Source: Stramonita haemastoma
Lineage: Eukaryota > Mollusca > Gastropoda > Neogastropoda > Muricidae
Direction of reading: 5' to 3'
Assembly (NCBI GenBank): GCA_030674155.1
Contig: CM060334.1
Span: 13,400,915 to 13,453,414 of the forward strand
DNA: 52,500 bases
Shown: positions 44,380 to 52,500 of the stretch, piece by piece
How the letters are laid out: each line of letters opens with the position of its first letter
Numbering within the stretch: the first letter of the stretch is position 1
The notes under the pieces: model-generated
Database searches by the model: none
Told to the model about the DNA's origin: nothing
What the model saw: the letters and a program-made list of their open reading frames with translations, nothing else
Position numbers and translations under genes: made by a program

Positions 44380-44437
44380 GGAGGGGGGTATGTGTGTGTG
44401 GTGTTTGGGGGGGGGGGGCAGCGTTGGTTGAGTGCGT

Positions 44438-44470
<33 letters not shown>

Positions 44471-44597
44471 GTGTGTGTGTGTGTGTGTGAGGGGGGTATG
44501 TGTGTGTGTGGGGGAAGGTGAGTGTGTGCGTATGGTGTGTAAATGAACAGGACAAAAATATTCTAAATTGCCTCTCTCCTCTCTCTCCCTCCTCTCT

Positions 44598-44650
<53 letters not shown>

Positions 44651-44712
44651 GTGTGTGTGTGGTGTGTGTGTGTGTTGTGTGTTGGTGGTGTGTGTTTGTG
44701 TGTGTGTGGTGG
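44380..44712. repeat. (GT)n and (CT)n microsatellites
   Basis: GT-rich 44388-44540, (CT)n 44572-44650 and (GT)n 44651-44710. A SINE begins directly after them. Confidence 0.95.
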
Positions 44713-45058
44713 AAGGGAATAGCCTAGTGGTCAGAACATTGCGCTCACAATTTGACGACAAGGGCTCGATTCCCATTCAAGGGAGTATTTCCCCTGGACT
44801 TACCATCAGTGCTGACTCCACTCTCCCCAAAAAGTCCTTCGGATGAGACTATAAACCGAGGTCCCGTGTGCGAACGCACGCAGAACACCTTGCGCACACG
44901 TTAAATCCTGTTCCGCTTTTCGTAAGAGTAGGCCATTGTGTGACTGTGGGAACAGATGACAAGATTAACAAAACTGCATACACACACAAGGGACAGGGTG
45001 TAAAAAAGCACGTGAGTGTGTATTCCATTATGTTTGATATAACAGAATAGATACATTA
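44712..45058 (+). mobile_element. SINE family 1, full length with tail A, plus strand
   Basis: A box 'tagcctagtggtcagaacat' at 44720 and B box 'gggctcgattcccattcaag' at 44762. Central block 'tcggatgagactataaaccg', then 'gtgcgaacgcacgcagaaca', 'ctgttccgcttttcgtaaga' and tail A 'agggtgtaaaaaagcacgtg' followed by 'tattccatta'. It is oriented opposite to the 37105 copy and agrees with it throughout. Confidence 0.92.
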
Positions 45059-45064
45059 ATACAA

Positions 45065-45065
45065 T

Positions 45066-45132
<67 letters not shown>

Positions 45133-45166
45133 CTCTCCTCTCTCCTCCTCCCCCCCATCTATCTAA

Positions 45167-45221
<55 letters not shown>

Positions 45222-45302
45222 CCTATCTATCTATCTACCTACCTACCTACCTACCTACCTACCTACCTACTATCTATCTGTCTCTGTGTCTGTCTGTCTG
45301 TC
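45065..45302. repeat. (CT)n, (ATCT)n, (ACCT)n and (GTCT)n microsatellites
   Basis: (CT)n 45067-45145, (ATCT)n 45157-45235, (ACCT)n 45236-45270 and (GTCT)n 45285-45302. Confidence 0.96.
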
Positions 45303-45369
45303 TCCCCGCGATGATTCAATTAATCCTCCTCCTGCTTTTTGCCTTCTCTTCTTTTACTTAAAAAGCCCT

Positions 45370-45452
45370 GGATATGTTAGTGGGTGGCTCTAACCCGGGC
45401 CGTCAAATCGCGAGTTGAACGCTGTAACCACTATGTTATTCCCGACCCCTGC
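45370..45452 (-). mobile_element. SINE tRNA-head fragment, minus strand
   Basis: 'gtggctctaacccgggccgt' with 'cgctgtaaccactatgttat' is the reverse of a family 1 head (B and A box regions). The rest of the element is absent. Confidence 0.7.
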
Positions 45453-45915
45453 CCAGTTTTGTATGCCTGAAACACCATGGAACCGACGTCTATTAAAAAA
45501 AAAAAATCTAAAAGAAAATCTAAACTGAGAGTCAGACCTAGAAACGGAACACCTGGGCCATGGGAGGGACGGAAGGGTCTGAATGTAGGGACAAATTAAA
45601 GAAGAGGGTCACATGCGTCACTGTCCAATTTCTGACACCTTTACGCCTGGCCCCCAGCCACTGACAAATGCGTCTATCAGATTTCAATTTAATGTCATCC
45701 CTATCAGACGGGCGATGTAGCTCTCCCACTCCCCCCCCCCCTTTCTTTTAGAACATGGGTGACCTACTGACTCTGTACTTGCTTTGGGTGAGCGACTTGT
45801 ATGCTAAAATTAATTAAATAAGATATCAAGAACCTGTGAACGAGACAGGAGAGAGAGAGATATACACAAACACATTATAATATAATATAAAACAGAGAGA
45901 GAGAGATTATACACA
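45453..45915. other. No gene recognised
   Basis: 45538-45735 is GC-richer and open on the minus strand for 63 codons, but shows no domain or splice context. Confidence 0.4.
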
Positions 45916-45917
45916 CA

Positions 45918-46003
45918 CACACATTATATATATATATATAAAAAATAAATTTTATATATATATATATATTATATATATATATATACGTAAACAGAGAGAG
46001 GGG

Positions 46004-46051
<48 letters not shown>

Positions 46052-46053
46052 CC
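45918..46053. repeat. (TA)n and (GA)n microsatellites
   Basis: (TA)n 45924-45986 with an A-rich interruption, and (GA)n 46007-46051. Confidence 0.95.
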
Positions 46054-46387
46054 TTTTTTCCCTATAATTTTACCCTTGTAATGCGCTTTGACCGTAATCA
46101 GTTCTTTAATGAAACGCAAAACACATAGCATTCCTATTGTTGGTATTATTATCATGATAGATATTCCAAGGCTAACCTATAACATATTTTTAAATCGTGA
46201 TTTATACCTTCTGCATAGAATTTAATCAGCAACTGATTTTTAAAAAAAAAAACTTTTATTCTGTACAAACATCCTCTTGTAAGGAAATATATATCAATAA
46301 AATAACAGCAAACGCCCATACTACACTTGGAATCAGCCATGAAAATGCGCCAAGAGTTTTGAGGAAGACAAAAGAGCATGTCTACGG

Positions 46388-46645
46388 CCATTTATTTATC
46401 TATTCTTTTATATCGAGGTTAATGGAATAAGAACTCATGTGCTTTTTTACGTCCAGTCCTCGTGTGTACGCAGTTTTGTAAATCTTGTCATCTGTTTTTT
46501 TTTTATTGTCTCCTCCTAAGGCCTTTTGTGGAAATGTAGTCAGCACTGATGTTAACTCCAGGGGAAAAAATCCCCTCGAACGGAAATGGAACCGGGTCGC
46601 CAAATTGCGAGCGCAATGTTCTGACCACTAGGCTATCGCGTCCCC
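46388..46645 (-). mobile_element. SINE family 1 with tail A and internal deletion, minus strand
   Basis: Tail A ('tatcgaggttaatggaataa', 'tgcttttttacgtccagtcc') and 'gtaaatcttgtcatctg' jump via a T run to 'tgtctcctcctaaggccttt', omitting the 3' and part of the central block. The head is intact ('gttctgaccactaggctatc') and is followed by a poly-C run. Confidence 0.87.
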
Positions 46646-46659
46646 CCCCCCCCCCCCCT

Positions 46660-46765
46660 ATGTTGATGGAAGCGTCATATTCCTCTGGCATTTTATACAG
46701 ACAGCCTACAAACTTCCAACCTCGGCAGGCCGGCCATCTTCTGAGAAATAAGGAATTGTCTGGGT
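46660..46765 (+). repeat. Short interspersed repeat, copy 2
   Basis: Partner of 44190-44285, with 'gatggaagcgtcatattcct' and 'ggcattttatacagacagcc'. It lies at the left edge of the palindrome. Confidence 0.65.
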
Positions 46766-46769
46766 GGAG

Positions 46770-47350
46770 GGTGTGGTGAGGGTGTGGGCAACACGAGGAG
46801 GGTCTGAGGGGGAGAGACGGGGAGGGGGGGGGGGGAGGCGGGCGGGGGAGATGGGCTGCAAACAGGACGTAAATGGAGCGTATTGTAGCGCGCATTCCAT
46901 CGTCGTGGATGTTTAAATACATCGGTGTGCATGCAATTTTTATGATAATTATTTTTTTTTCATCTCTTCTTACCAGTACGTATGGCCTTCTCTTCCAAAA
47001 GTAGAACGGGTTTTCACGTATGCGCAAGACTCCTGTGTGTAGTGATACACGGGATCTTGGTTTATGGTCTCATTTGAAGGGTTTTCTGGGAGAAAAAGAG
47101 TTGGAACTGATGTTAATTCCAAGGGAATAATCGACGTACTGGTAAAAAAGAGATGAAAAAAGTATAATTATTATAAAAACTGCATGCTTACCGATGCATT
47201 TAAGCATCCACAACGATGGAATGCCGCTACAATAGGCTCCATTTACGTCCTGTTTGCAGCCCATCTCCCCCGTCCGTCCCCCCTCTCCCCCCTCCCCCTC
47301 AGAACCTCCTCGTGTGGCCCACACCCTCCCCACACCCTCCCCACACCCTC
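46770..47350. repeat. Large palindrome with ~210-bp arms
   Basis: Left-arm words 'gagatgggctgcaaacagga', 'cgtaaatggagcgtattgta', 'ttccatcgtcgtggatgttt' and 'atgataattatttttttttc' return inverted on the right as 'gtataattattataaaaact', 'catccacaacgatggaatgc' and 'tttacgtcctgtttgcagcc'. The spacer (~46980-47130) is a family 1 SINE fragment. Arms match at roughly 80-85% by eye. Confidence 0.88.
46975..47130 (-). mobile_element. SINE family 1 fragment at palindrome centre, minus strand
   Basis: 'ccttctcttccaaaagtaga', 'gtatgcgcaagactcctgtg', 'gatcttggtttatggtctca' and 'gaactgatgttaattccaag' follow the family order. Confidence 0.72.
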
Positions 47351-47384
47351 CCCTCACCCTCATCCCCTCAAGCATTCTTGTCGG

Positions 47385-47470
47385 TGGTGGCTAGAACTCG
47401 GGCCGTCAGATCACTAACTCAACGCTCTAACCGCTTGGCCATCATGACCACCCACCCACCCCCCCCCCCA
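47385..47470 (-). mobile_element. SINE tRNA-head fragment, minus strand
   Basis: 'gctagaactcgggccgtcag' and 'gctctaaccgcttggccatc' match family 1 head boxes. It could be the head of the SINE whose body lies at 47130, separated by the right arm of the palindrome. Confidence 0.65.
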
Positions 47471-47619
47471 CCTCACTCCTCAAGGCACTAGCATTAAAAC
47501 GAACAAAACTACAATACAGAAACTGAAAAACTAAACACGAAGGGGGAAAACCACCCCTAAACGTGCTCATAAAAGCAAAAACATGGCTTGCAATGCCCTC
47601 CTATAACCCCCCCTCCCCC

Positions 47620-47870
47620 CCACTACAAGCCTCCCAGACCCTTAGCAAAGGGAGGAAACACTCAGGGCGTAAACCTGATGTTTATCAGTTAACTGAATTT
47701 ATCTCCCCGGAGTGGCGCCATGTTTGATCAATAGGGCATGGCGCAAGTGCCCTTCGTCCGACTGTCTTGATGACGTGTTGTGTGTGAATCACTCCATTTA
47801 CTGGCCCAACACTCGTGACAAGCATTTCAGGTTGAATCCATCTTTTTTTTGGAGGGAGGGGGATCAATAC
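47620..47870 (+). repeat. Three-copy repeat, copy 1
   Basis: 'gtaaacctgatgtttatcag', 'tccccggagtggcgccatgt', 'ttgatcaatagggcatggcg' and 'gtcttgatgacgtgttgtgt' have counterparts in the same order at 49120-49340 and 49930-50180. Confidence 0.75.
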
Positions 47871-47959
47871 GTCATCTGTGGAATAAAAGAAAAATGATCA
47901 AGTTTGCTTTCAAAGCTTGTGCGTGTATTTCAGAATTGGGGGGGGGGGGGGTTCATTCC

Positions 47960-48540
47960 TCCCTATACAGCTCCAAGGTTTGCCAATGGTGAGATTTGGT
48001 TATGTGTATGCGTCAGTATTTGTTCACCATTGAAGAAGCCACATTCTGATTTGGGGGATAGTGTCTAAACATACAGGAAGCTGTTTCAAAATCTTCAGTT
48101 GTGCCCCCACGGTCCACGGGACTACGGGGTAGGTGAAGGTGAAGGTGAAGTCTAAACACAACGCCTGTGTGCATCTGTTCCTATCGGTACAATTGGCCTA
48201 CTCTTCCAAAAGGCAGGATGGGTTTTAACAAGTCAAATTCATTCCAGAAAAGCTCTATTTACGTACATGGAAATCCACAGACATAACTATTTGAATCAAT
48301 CAATCGAGTAGCGATCACTTAGCCCCAGAATGATCTCCATAGCTATGCGTATGTGCAAGATTGTTCTGCGTGCCTTCACAAACGGGACCTCGGTGTATAG
48401 ACTCATCTGAAGAAGTTTTAGTGAAATAGAGTTGGTACCGATGTTAACTCACGGGTGAAAATCCCCTTAAACGGGTGACTCGAACCCAGGCTGTCAAATT
48501 GTGAGTGCAACGCTCTAGCCACTGAACTGTTTGCATCCTA
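47960..48540 (-). mobile_element. SINE family 1 with tail B and two insertions, minus strand
   Basis: Tail B ('gctccaaggtttgccaatgg', 'gccacattctgatttggggg'), 3' block ('attggcctactcttccaaaa'), central block ('gggacctcggtgtatagact') and head ('gactcgaacccaggctgtca', 'gctctagccactgaactgtt'). It is interrupted by a 78-bp insert (48072-48149) and by ~115 bp of unrelated sequence at about 48235-48350. Confidence 0.85.
48072..48149 (+). mobile_element. 78-bp insert with target duplication inside the SINE tail
   Basis: The nine bases 'gtctaaaca' stand at 48063-48071 and again at 48150-48158. Between them is a segment with 'ggtccacgggactacggggt' ending in (ggtgaa)3. The duplicated target plus short repeated tail is the signature of a retroposed fragment. 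Confidence 0.75.
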
Positions 48541-49110
48541 CTGCAAATATGTATAAGTGACCTGAAAAAATGTGCCATGCCACAATATAATAATAATAAT
48601 ACTGGAATTGTTGCGCTATATCTTAAACAATCAAGCGCTTGCATCGACCAAACAAACACAATTACAACAATTTACAGTTTAACAATTCGAATGTACCACA
48701 ACTCACGCACCACGCACGCACGCAAGCACCACACGCGCGCGGCACACACTACAACGTATGCACTTGAGTGATTTGAAGCAGAAGGTAAGAAGGAAGCAGA
48801 AGTAAGAACAGAATATTATCCGTACTAAACAACCTGAAAAAGAATTGTAATCATCAGGGAATATAAAGACTTAAATCTGTGGATTAAAATGACCTTAAAT
48901 AATCATATATTTTAAAAGCAGTGTCTAAACACCTCGTATTACAGCAGTTTTTGCCACGATTAAAACTCCAAAATACTCTCTAAATCTGATCACACATACC
49001 AAGTTTACTCAAAAACCACCACATACAGCGGAAATCTTACTGTGAACCAAAAAAGATAAATATAAAAAACCCAGAAAATTCCTGGCCATTCAGGCCCTCA
49101 CCATAACTTC
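48541..49110. other. No gene recognised
   Basis: AT-rich; short (ACGC)n-like patch at 48705-48745. Confidence 0.5.
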
Positions 49111-49114
49111 CCCA

Positions 49115-49345
49115 GACCCTAAACTAGGGGAGGGAACACTGGAGGTATGAACCTGACCTTCACATTCAAGATGAAATGATTTCCCCTGAGTGCCACTTAT
49201 TTTTGATCAATGAATATGGCAGCAAGTGCCTCACCCCCCCCCCCCCCCCCCCCTCCAACTCTGTCTTGATGGCTCAGATTCGTTCTGTGTGAACTGTTTT
49301 GATTTACTGGGTCATCTGTTCTGTACGGATGCTGCTTTTTACCGC
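49115..49345 (+). repeat. Three-copy repeat, copy 2
   Basis: 'atgaacctgaccttcacatt', 'atttcccctgagtgccactt', 'tttgatcaatgaatatggca' and 'gatttactgggtcatctgtt'. It contains a poly-C run at 49234-49252. Confidence 0.75.
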
Positions 49346-49925
49346 TACAATCGATCTTGTTCGGGTGTTTGGATGAAAGAGTGGTTACGAATCTGATTGA
49401 AGTTCATCGTCAGTATTAGTTTTGTATTACGCAATAAAGGATGGTTAACAATAACTATATCAATGTTTACTGACAGAGATGGCACACTTCTGTATCGCAC
49501 GTGGAAAAAAAACTGGATTGTTTAAAAAAAGACCTATGACCTGACTAACAAGTACTTGCAAAAGTCACAAAAATTCGAACCTTTTGTACGTATATATGGA
49601 ATGTATGTTTACGAGCTACAAACGGCCTGACATCGGACAACATTGTATACAGAGTCTTATAGCCCACTATTGTTATATTATCAAAGAAAGCATCAGCTTA
49701 GGTAGTCCATGATTGTGGCAAAAACAATTTGTATTACAAGTTACAGGATAAACTTAACCACTTATCCTTTTCCCAACAGCGCCACAAACAAACAAACAAC
49801 AACTTCCACATAAAACTAAAGCTAAACAGTACACAAAATCTAGAAAATGTAACGCATCGAAAATAATCAATCAATGATGAATACACGAAAAATGGTCTGC
49901 TATCCTCAGGTCCTAACTATGAGCT
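49346..49925. other. No gene recognised
   Basis: AT-rich unique sequence. The last ~120 bp before 49925 weakly resembles the segment before copies 1 and 2 of the three-copy repeat. Confidence 0.45.
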
Positions 49926-50185
49926 TTCCCAGACCCTACCAAGGTGGGGAAGAGGGAGGGGGGAACTCACTTAGCGCTTGAACCTGACATTCATCAAAAA
50001 GTTTAAAGTGATTTCCCCTGAGTGCCGCCATGTTTGATCAATGGACATGGCAGCAAGTGTCGCCCCCCCCTCCCCCTTTCCTCCCCCCACCCCCTGGCCT
50101 GTTTTGCTGACGTGAAAGTGTTTTCTGTGAGCCGCATGATGTACTGGATCATTAATTTGACAACCTTTCAACTGGAATCGATTTG
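49926..50185 (+). repeat. Three-copy repeat, copy 3
   Basis: 'ttgaacctgacattcatcaa', 'tttcccctgagtgccgccat', 'tttgatcaatggacatggca' and 'tgatgtactggatcattaat'. It is the most complete of the three copies. The minus strand is open for 93 codons and shares DQTWRHSGEI with copy 1. Confidence 0.75.
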
Positions 50186-50335
50186 GGGGAATAGGTAGTG
50201 AAGGAAAGCTGTCTGGAAGATAGAAGAATTTTTTATCTGGATAACTGTCCAAGTGTATTGTCTTGTCTTATCTGTACTGTAGAATACTAGACAAAATGAC
50301 AGATCATAAAGTATATGCATTTATACATTGTATTT

Positions 50336-50390
50336 TATATATATATATATATTTTATATATATAATATATATATAATATATATATATGTT
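50336..50390. repeat. (TA)n microsatellite
   Basis: Interrupted TA tract. Confidence 0.95.
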
Positions 50391-50547
50391 AACACATACC
50401 TTATTGTCTTTGTTGCTGAAAAAATCAACAAATGCTAACACCAAAGTGCTGCATTGGTAGCAGCTTTTTAATTTTTGGCAAATCATTATTGTAAACATAA
50501 TCAGGTGGTAGTTGGTTACCTGCACTTGTTTTGTTTGACTACGATAT

Positions 50548-50689
50548 GTAATACAGCGACAGACAGAGACAGACAGACAGAAAAGACAGACAGACAGACA
50601 GTCATATGTTCCGAATGGGACATAATGGCTTACTCTTCCCAAAGGCGGAGCAGGTTTTAAGCGTGTATACATTATGCTCTCTGAGAGAG

Positions 50690-50721
<32 letters not shown>

Positions 50722-50870
50722 GGGAGAGGAGAGAGGAGGGGAGGGAGAGGGGGGGGGGAGGGAGGGAGGAGGGAGACAGACAGACAGACGGGAGAGAAGA
50801 TAGAAACAGACAGGGGATATATAATAGAGAGAGAGAGAGCTTGGGGGGAGGGGGGCAGGCAGACAGACAA
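50548..50870. repeat. (GACA)n and purine-rich repeats enclosing a SINE fragment
   Basis: (GACA)n at 50555-50600, a SINE family 1 minus-strand fragment at 50603-50680 ('acataatggcttactcttcc', 'aaaggcggagcaggttttaa'), then GA/G-rich repeat 50683-50870. Confidence 0.85.
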
Positions 50871-50904
50871 CAAACACACACACACACACACAAGAGCAAA
50901 GCAA

Positions 50905-50942
50905 GCTAAGCTAAGCTAAGCTAAGCTAAGCTAAGCCAAGCC
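50905..50942. repeat. (AAGCT)n pentanucleotide repeat
   Basis: About seven tandem 'taagc' units, each containing AGCT. Confidence 0.95.
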
Positions 50943-51039
50943 ACAGGGAATACAGTATTTCCCAAAGAAAGAAAACTCGAAGCATTTCCAACACTCCCAA
51001 CACACAAAAATAACAACTGGACACTGCTCTGTTTCGCAG

Positions 51040-51249
51040 ATCATCTGGCGTAGAGCCTCTGACCCCAACCCCCTGACCATTGGGCAGCTGGTGTACGTCA
51101 ACGACGACCGCTACTCCATCCAGAGCATGCCGCAGCGCCTGGAGTGGAACCTCAAGATAAGGACGTCCAGCCTCGGGATGCCGGAGTGTACGAGTGCCAG
51201 ATCAGCAGCCGCCACAAGCTCATCCACCACATCATGCTCAGAGTCAACA
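51040..51249 (+). CDS. Exon of a DPR/lachesin-type Ig-domain adhesion protein, partial, with one-base frameshift
   Basis: The only convincing host coding sequence. A polypyrimidine stretch and 'tttcgcag' end at 51039, and 'gtaaga' begins at 51250. The exon opens IIWRRASDPNPLTIGQLVYV and encodes the Ig C-strand Trp, then DDRYSI and EWNLKI. About 51158-51161 the frame shifts: upstream is frame 1 from 51040, downstream (from 51162) reads DVQPRDAGVYECQISS and ends LRVN, with the F-strand DAGVYEC signature. Adding one base restores continuity, so it is a sequencing indel or a recent mutation. The B-strand Cys must lie in an earlier exon outside the window; the exon ends in phase 1. Known relatives (DPR, lachesin, neurotrimin/IgLON, zig-8) are neuronal cell-surface recognition proteins. 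The exact member cannot be assigned. Confidence 0.88.
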
Positions 51250-52500
51250 GTAAGAGTCTCTCTTTCTCTCTCCCTGTTTGTCTGTGTGTGTGTCTCTATT
51301 TTTGTCTCTCTTTGTGTGTGTGTGTATATATATTATTATATCTTATATATTTAGTATTTCTGTCTGTCTGTCTGTCTGTCTGTCTCCCTCTCTCTCTGTT
51401 TCCTTTCCTCCTCTCTCTCTCTCTCCCCCTCCCTCTCTCTCTCCTTTCCTCCCTCTCTCTCTCCCCCTCCCTCTCTCTCTCCCTCCCTCTCTCTCCCTTC
51501 CTCCCTCTCTCTCCCCCTCCCTCTCTCTCTCTCTCTCTCTCCCTGCCCCCCCCCCCCTCTCTCTCTCTGTCTGTCTCTCTCTGTCTCTCTGTGCTTCTCC
51601 CCAATGAAATTTTTGGGAAGAAAGTAAACTGTTTCTGTCTTGGTAGTATTACTGCTTTTTGGTGATTTCTGAAAATTCTGACAGCTTGATGAATGTTATA
51701 GTGTGTAATATTAGATGTTTTTCCCTCCCTGTTTTCATTAGAATGAAGCGTGGGAGAAAAAATGAAAGTATCAGAATTGTGAACAGTTTTGGCCTGTTTT
51801 AGTTTGCTTGTTGTAGATTCTCTAAATGGAATTTTTCTTCTCTTCCGTGAATGCCTCTTCCCCAGCCTATGCTAGTTTTTCCCCATCTTTTTCCTCCGCT
51901 TTTGTTTTTATCTTTGCCCATTCAAAAGTATGCCTCCTTTAAACCGCCCATCCTTTAGAAAACAATGTTAGTCCTTATGTGACTACACTAACGTTAAAGC
52001 ACGATGACTATCATGACAAAACTCACATAGAAACTTTTCAGCTTTAAGATGCTTTAAACATTATTTTTTTACTTTGTGCTTTGAAGCATCCATCTTGTGT
52101 AAGTTTAATCTTTACAATTCATTTTTTTGTTTTTCTTATCGTTATGTTTTCCTTTAAGAGTTTAAATGTCATGTTCCTTGTAGCTTTTCTGACCACATAA
52201 TCAGTTGAGAAGAACATCCAATTTGGGTTACTAAAATGCACTAGGTCGATTCTAGCACAAGAAGAAGATTATTAACAATTAAAAAAAAAAGAATCTGAGG
52301 ATACACCTACATGCACACACAAGTCTGTTCCCGTGTGTCTAAGTTTGAAAACGCAAAGACTAACTTTGTGAAGTTTTCCTCAAGTCGCTTTGTTGACATG
52401 AAACTTATAGGTTGCTTGACCACATGGTTGCTGTTTTAAAGCAATAGACATAACAAAAACGTGCATCCAAACGCACTATAGCAGAAACGTGCATCCATAA
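51250..52500 (+). other. Intron following the Ig exon
   Basis: Starts with the GT donor. 51260-51600 is C/T-rich microsatellite with (GTCT)n at 51360-51384 and a poly-C run near 51547. The rest is AT-rich with no recognised exon, SINE or repeat. It extends beyond the window. Confidence 0.7.

Noticed and set aside
43683..44555. 290-codon minus-strand frame
   Set aside because: Most of it is translated (CA)n, (GACA)n and G/C runs; the ordinary segment between shows no domain.
44720..44785. Functional tRNA gene in SINE heads
   Set aside because: A and B boxes are present, but the acceptor stem does not pair and the sequence continues into the SINE body in all copies.

Overview
The window is a piece of an animal nuclear genome, most likely a gastropod mollusc. 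This is inferred from three things: repeats of a type I know from marine snails (tRNA-headed SINEs ending in the 'cggaatgcggctgcc' tail, and the 'gcgcacgtaaaagaaccc' repeat), a LINE ORF1 carrying an SGNH esterase domain, and extreme density of (CA)n, (GA)n, (TA)n and (GACA)n microsatellites. There is no sign of a bacterial, viral or organellar gene. No complete host gene is visible. Almost all long open frames are translated simple repeats.

The only convincing host coding sequence is one exon at 51040-51249 (+), the C-to-G strand half of an immunoglobulin domain of the DPR/lachesin/neurotrimin type. It has good splice sites but one base is missing near 51158-51161. Most of the window is therefore probably an intron or upstream region of that gene, or intergenic DNA.

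Layout. 1-8100: microsatellites, SINE copies, the 3' end of a LINE (4760-5045) and a ~90-bp tandem repeat (6321-7135). 8125-15680 (minus strand): a long CR1/L2-like non-LTR retrotransposon with an intact 944-aa endonuclease/reverse transcriptase and an ~880-aa ORF1 with coiled coil and SGNH esterase, split by 1.6 kb rich in (CA)n. 15700-24050: purine-only tracts, SINEs (including two tRNA/5S rRNA chimeras) and a diverged duplication. 24058-27110: a 27-bp minisatellite of about 110 units. 27145-28910: a duplicated block, then a poly-C tandem array bounded by inverted repeats and a hairpin. 29148-29440: a foldback element. 30238-30661: a TA-flanked MITE. 33217-33905: a 28-bp minisatellite. 34700-50700: dense nested SINEs, a three-fold ~1-kb duplication (37.7-42.1 kb), a ~210-bp-arm palindrome (46.77-47.35 kb) and a second three-copy repeat (47.6-50.2 kb). 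51040-51249: the Ig exon.

How parts relate. The commonest SINE family here (about 25 copies) occurs with two different 3' tails. One tail matches the 3' end of the LINE at 8.1 kb, so that LINE lineage probably mobilised it. The other tail is shared by at least four different SINE heads. This head-and-tail exchange between SINEs and LINE partners is the most interesting biology in the window.
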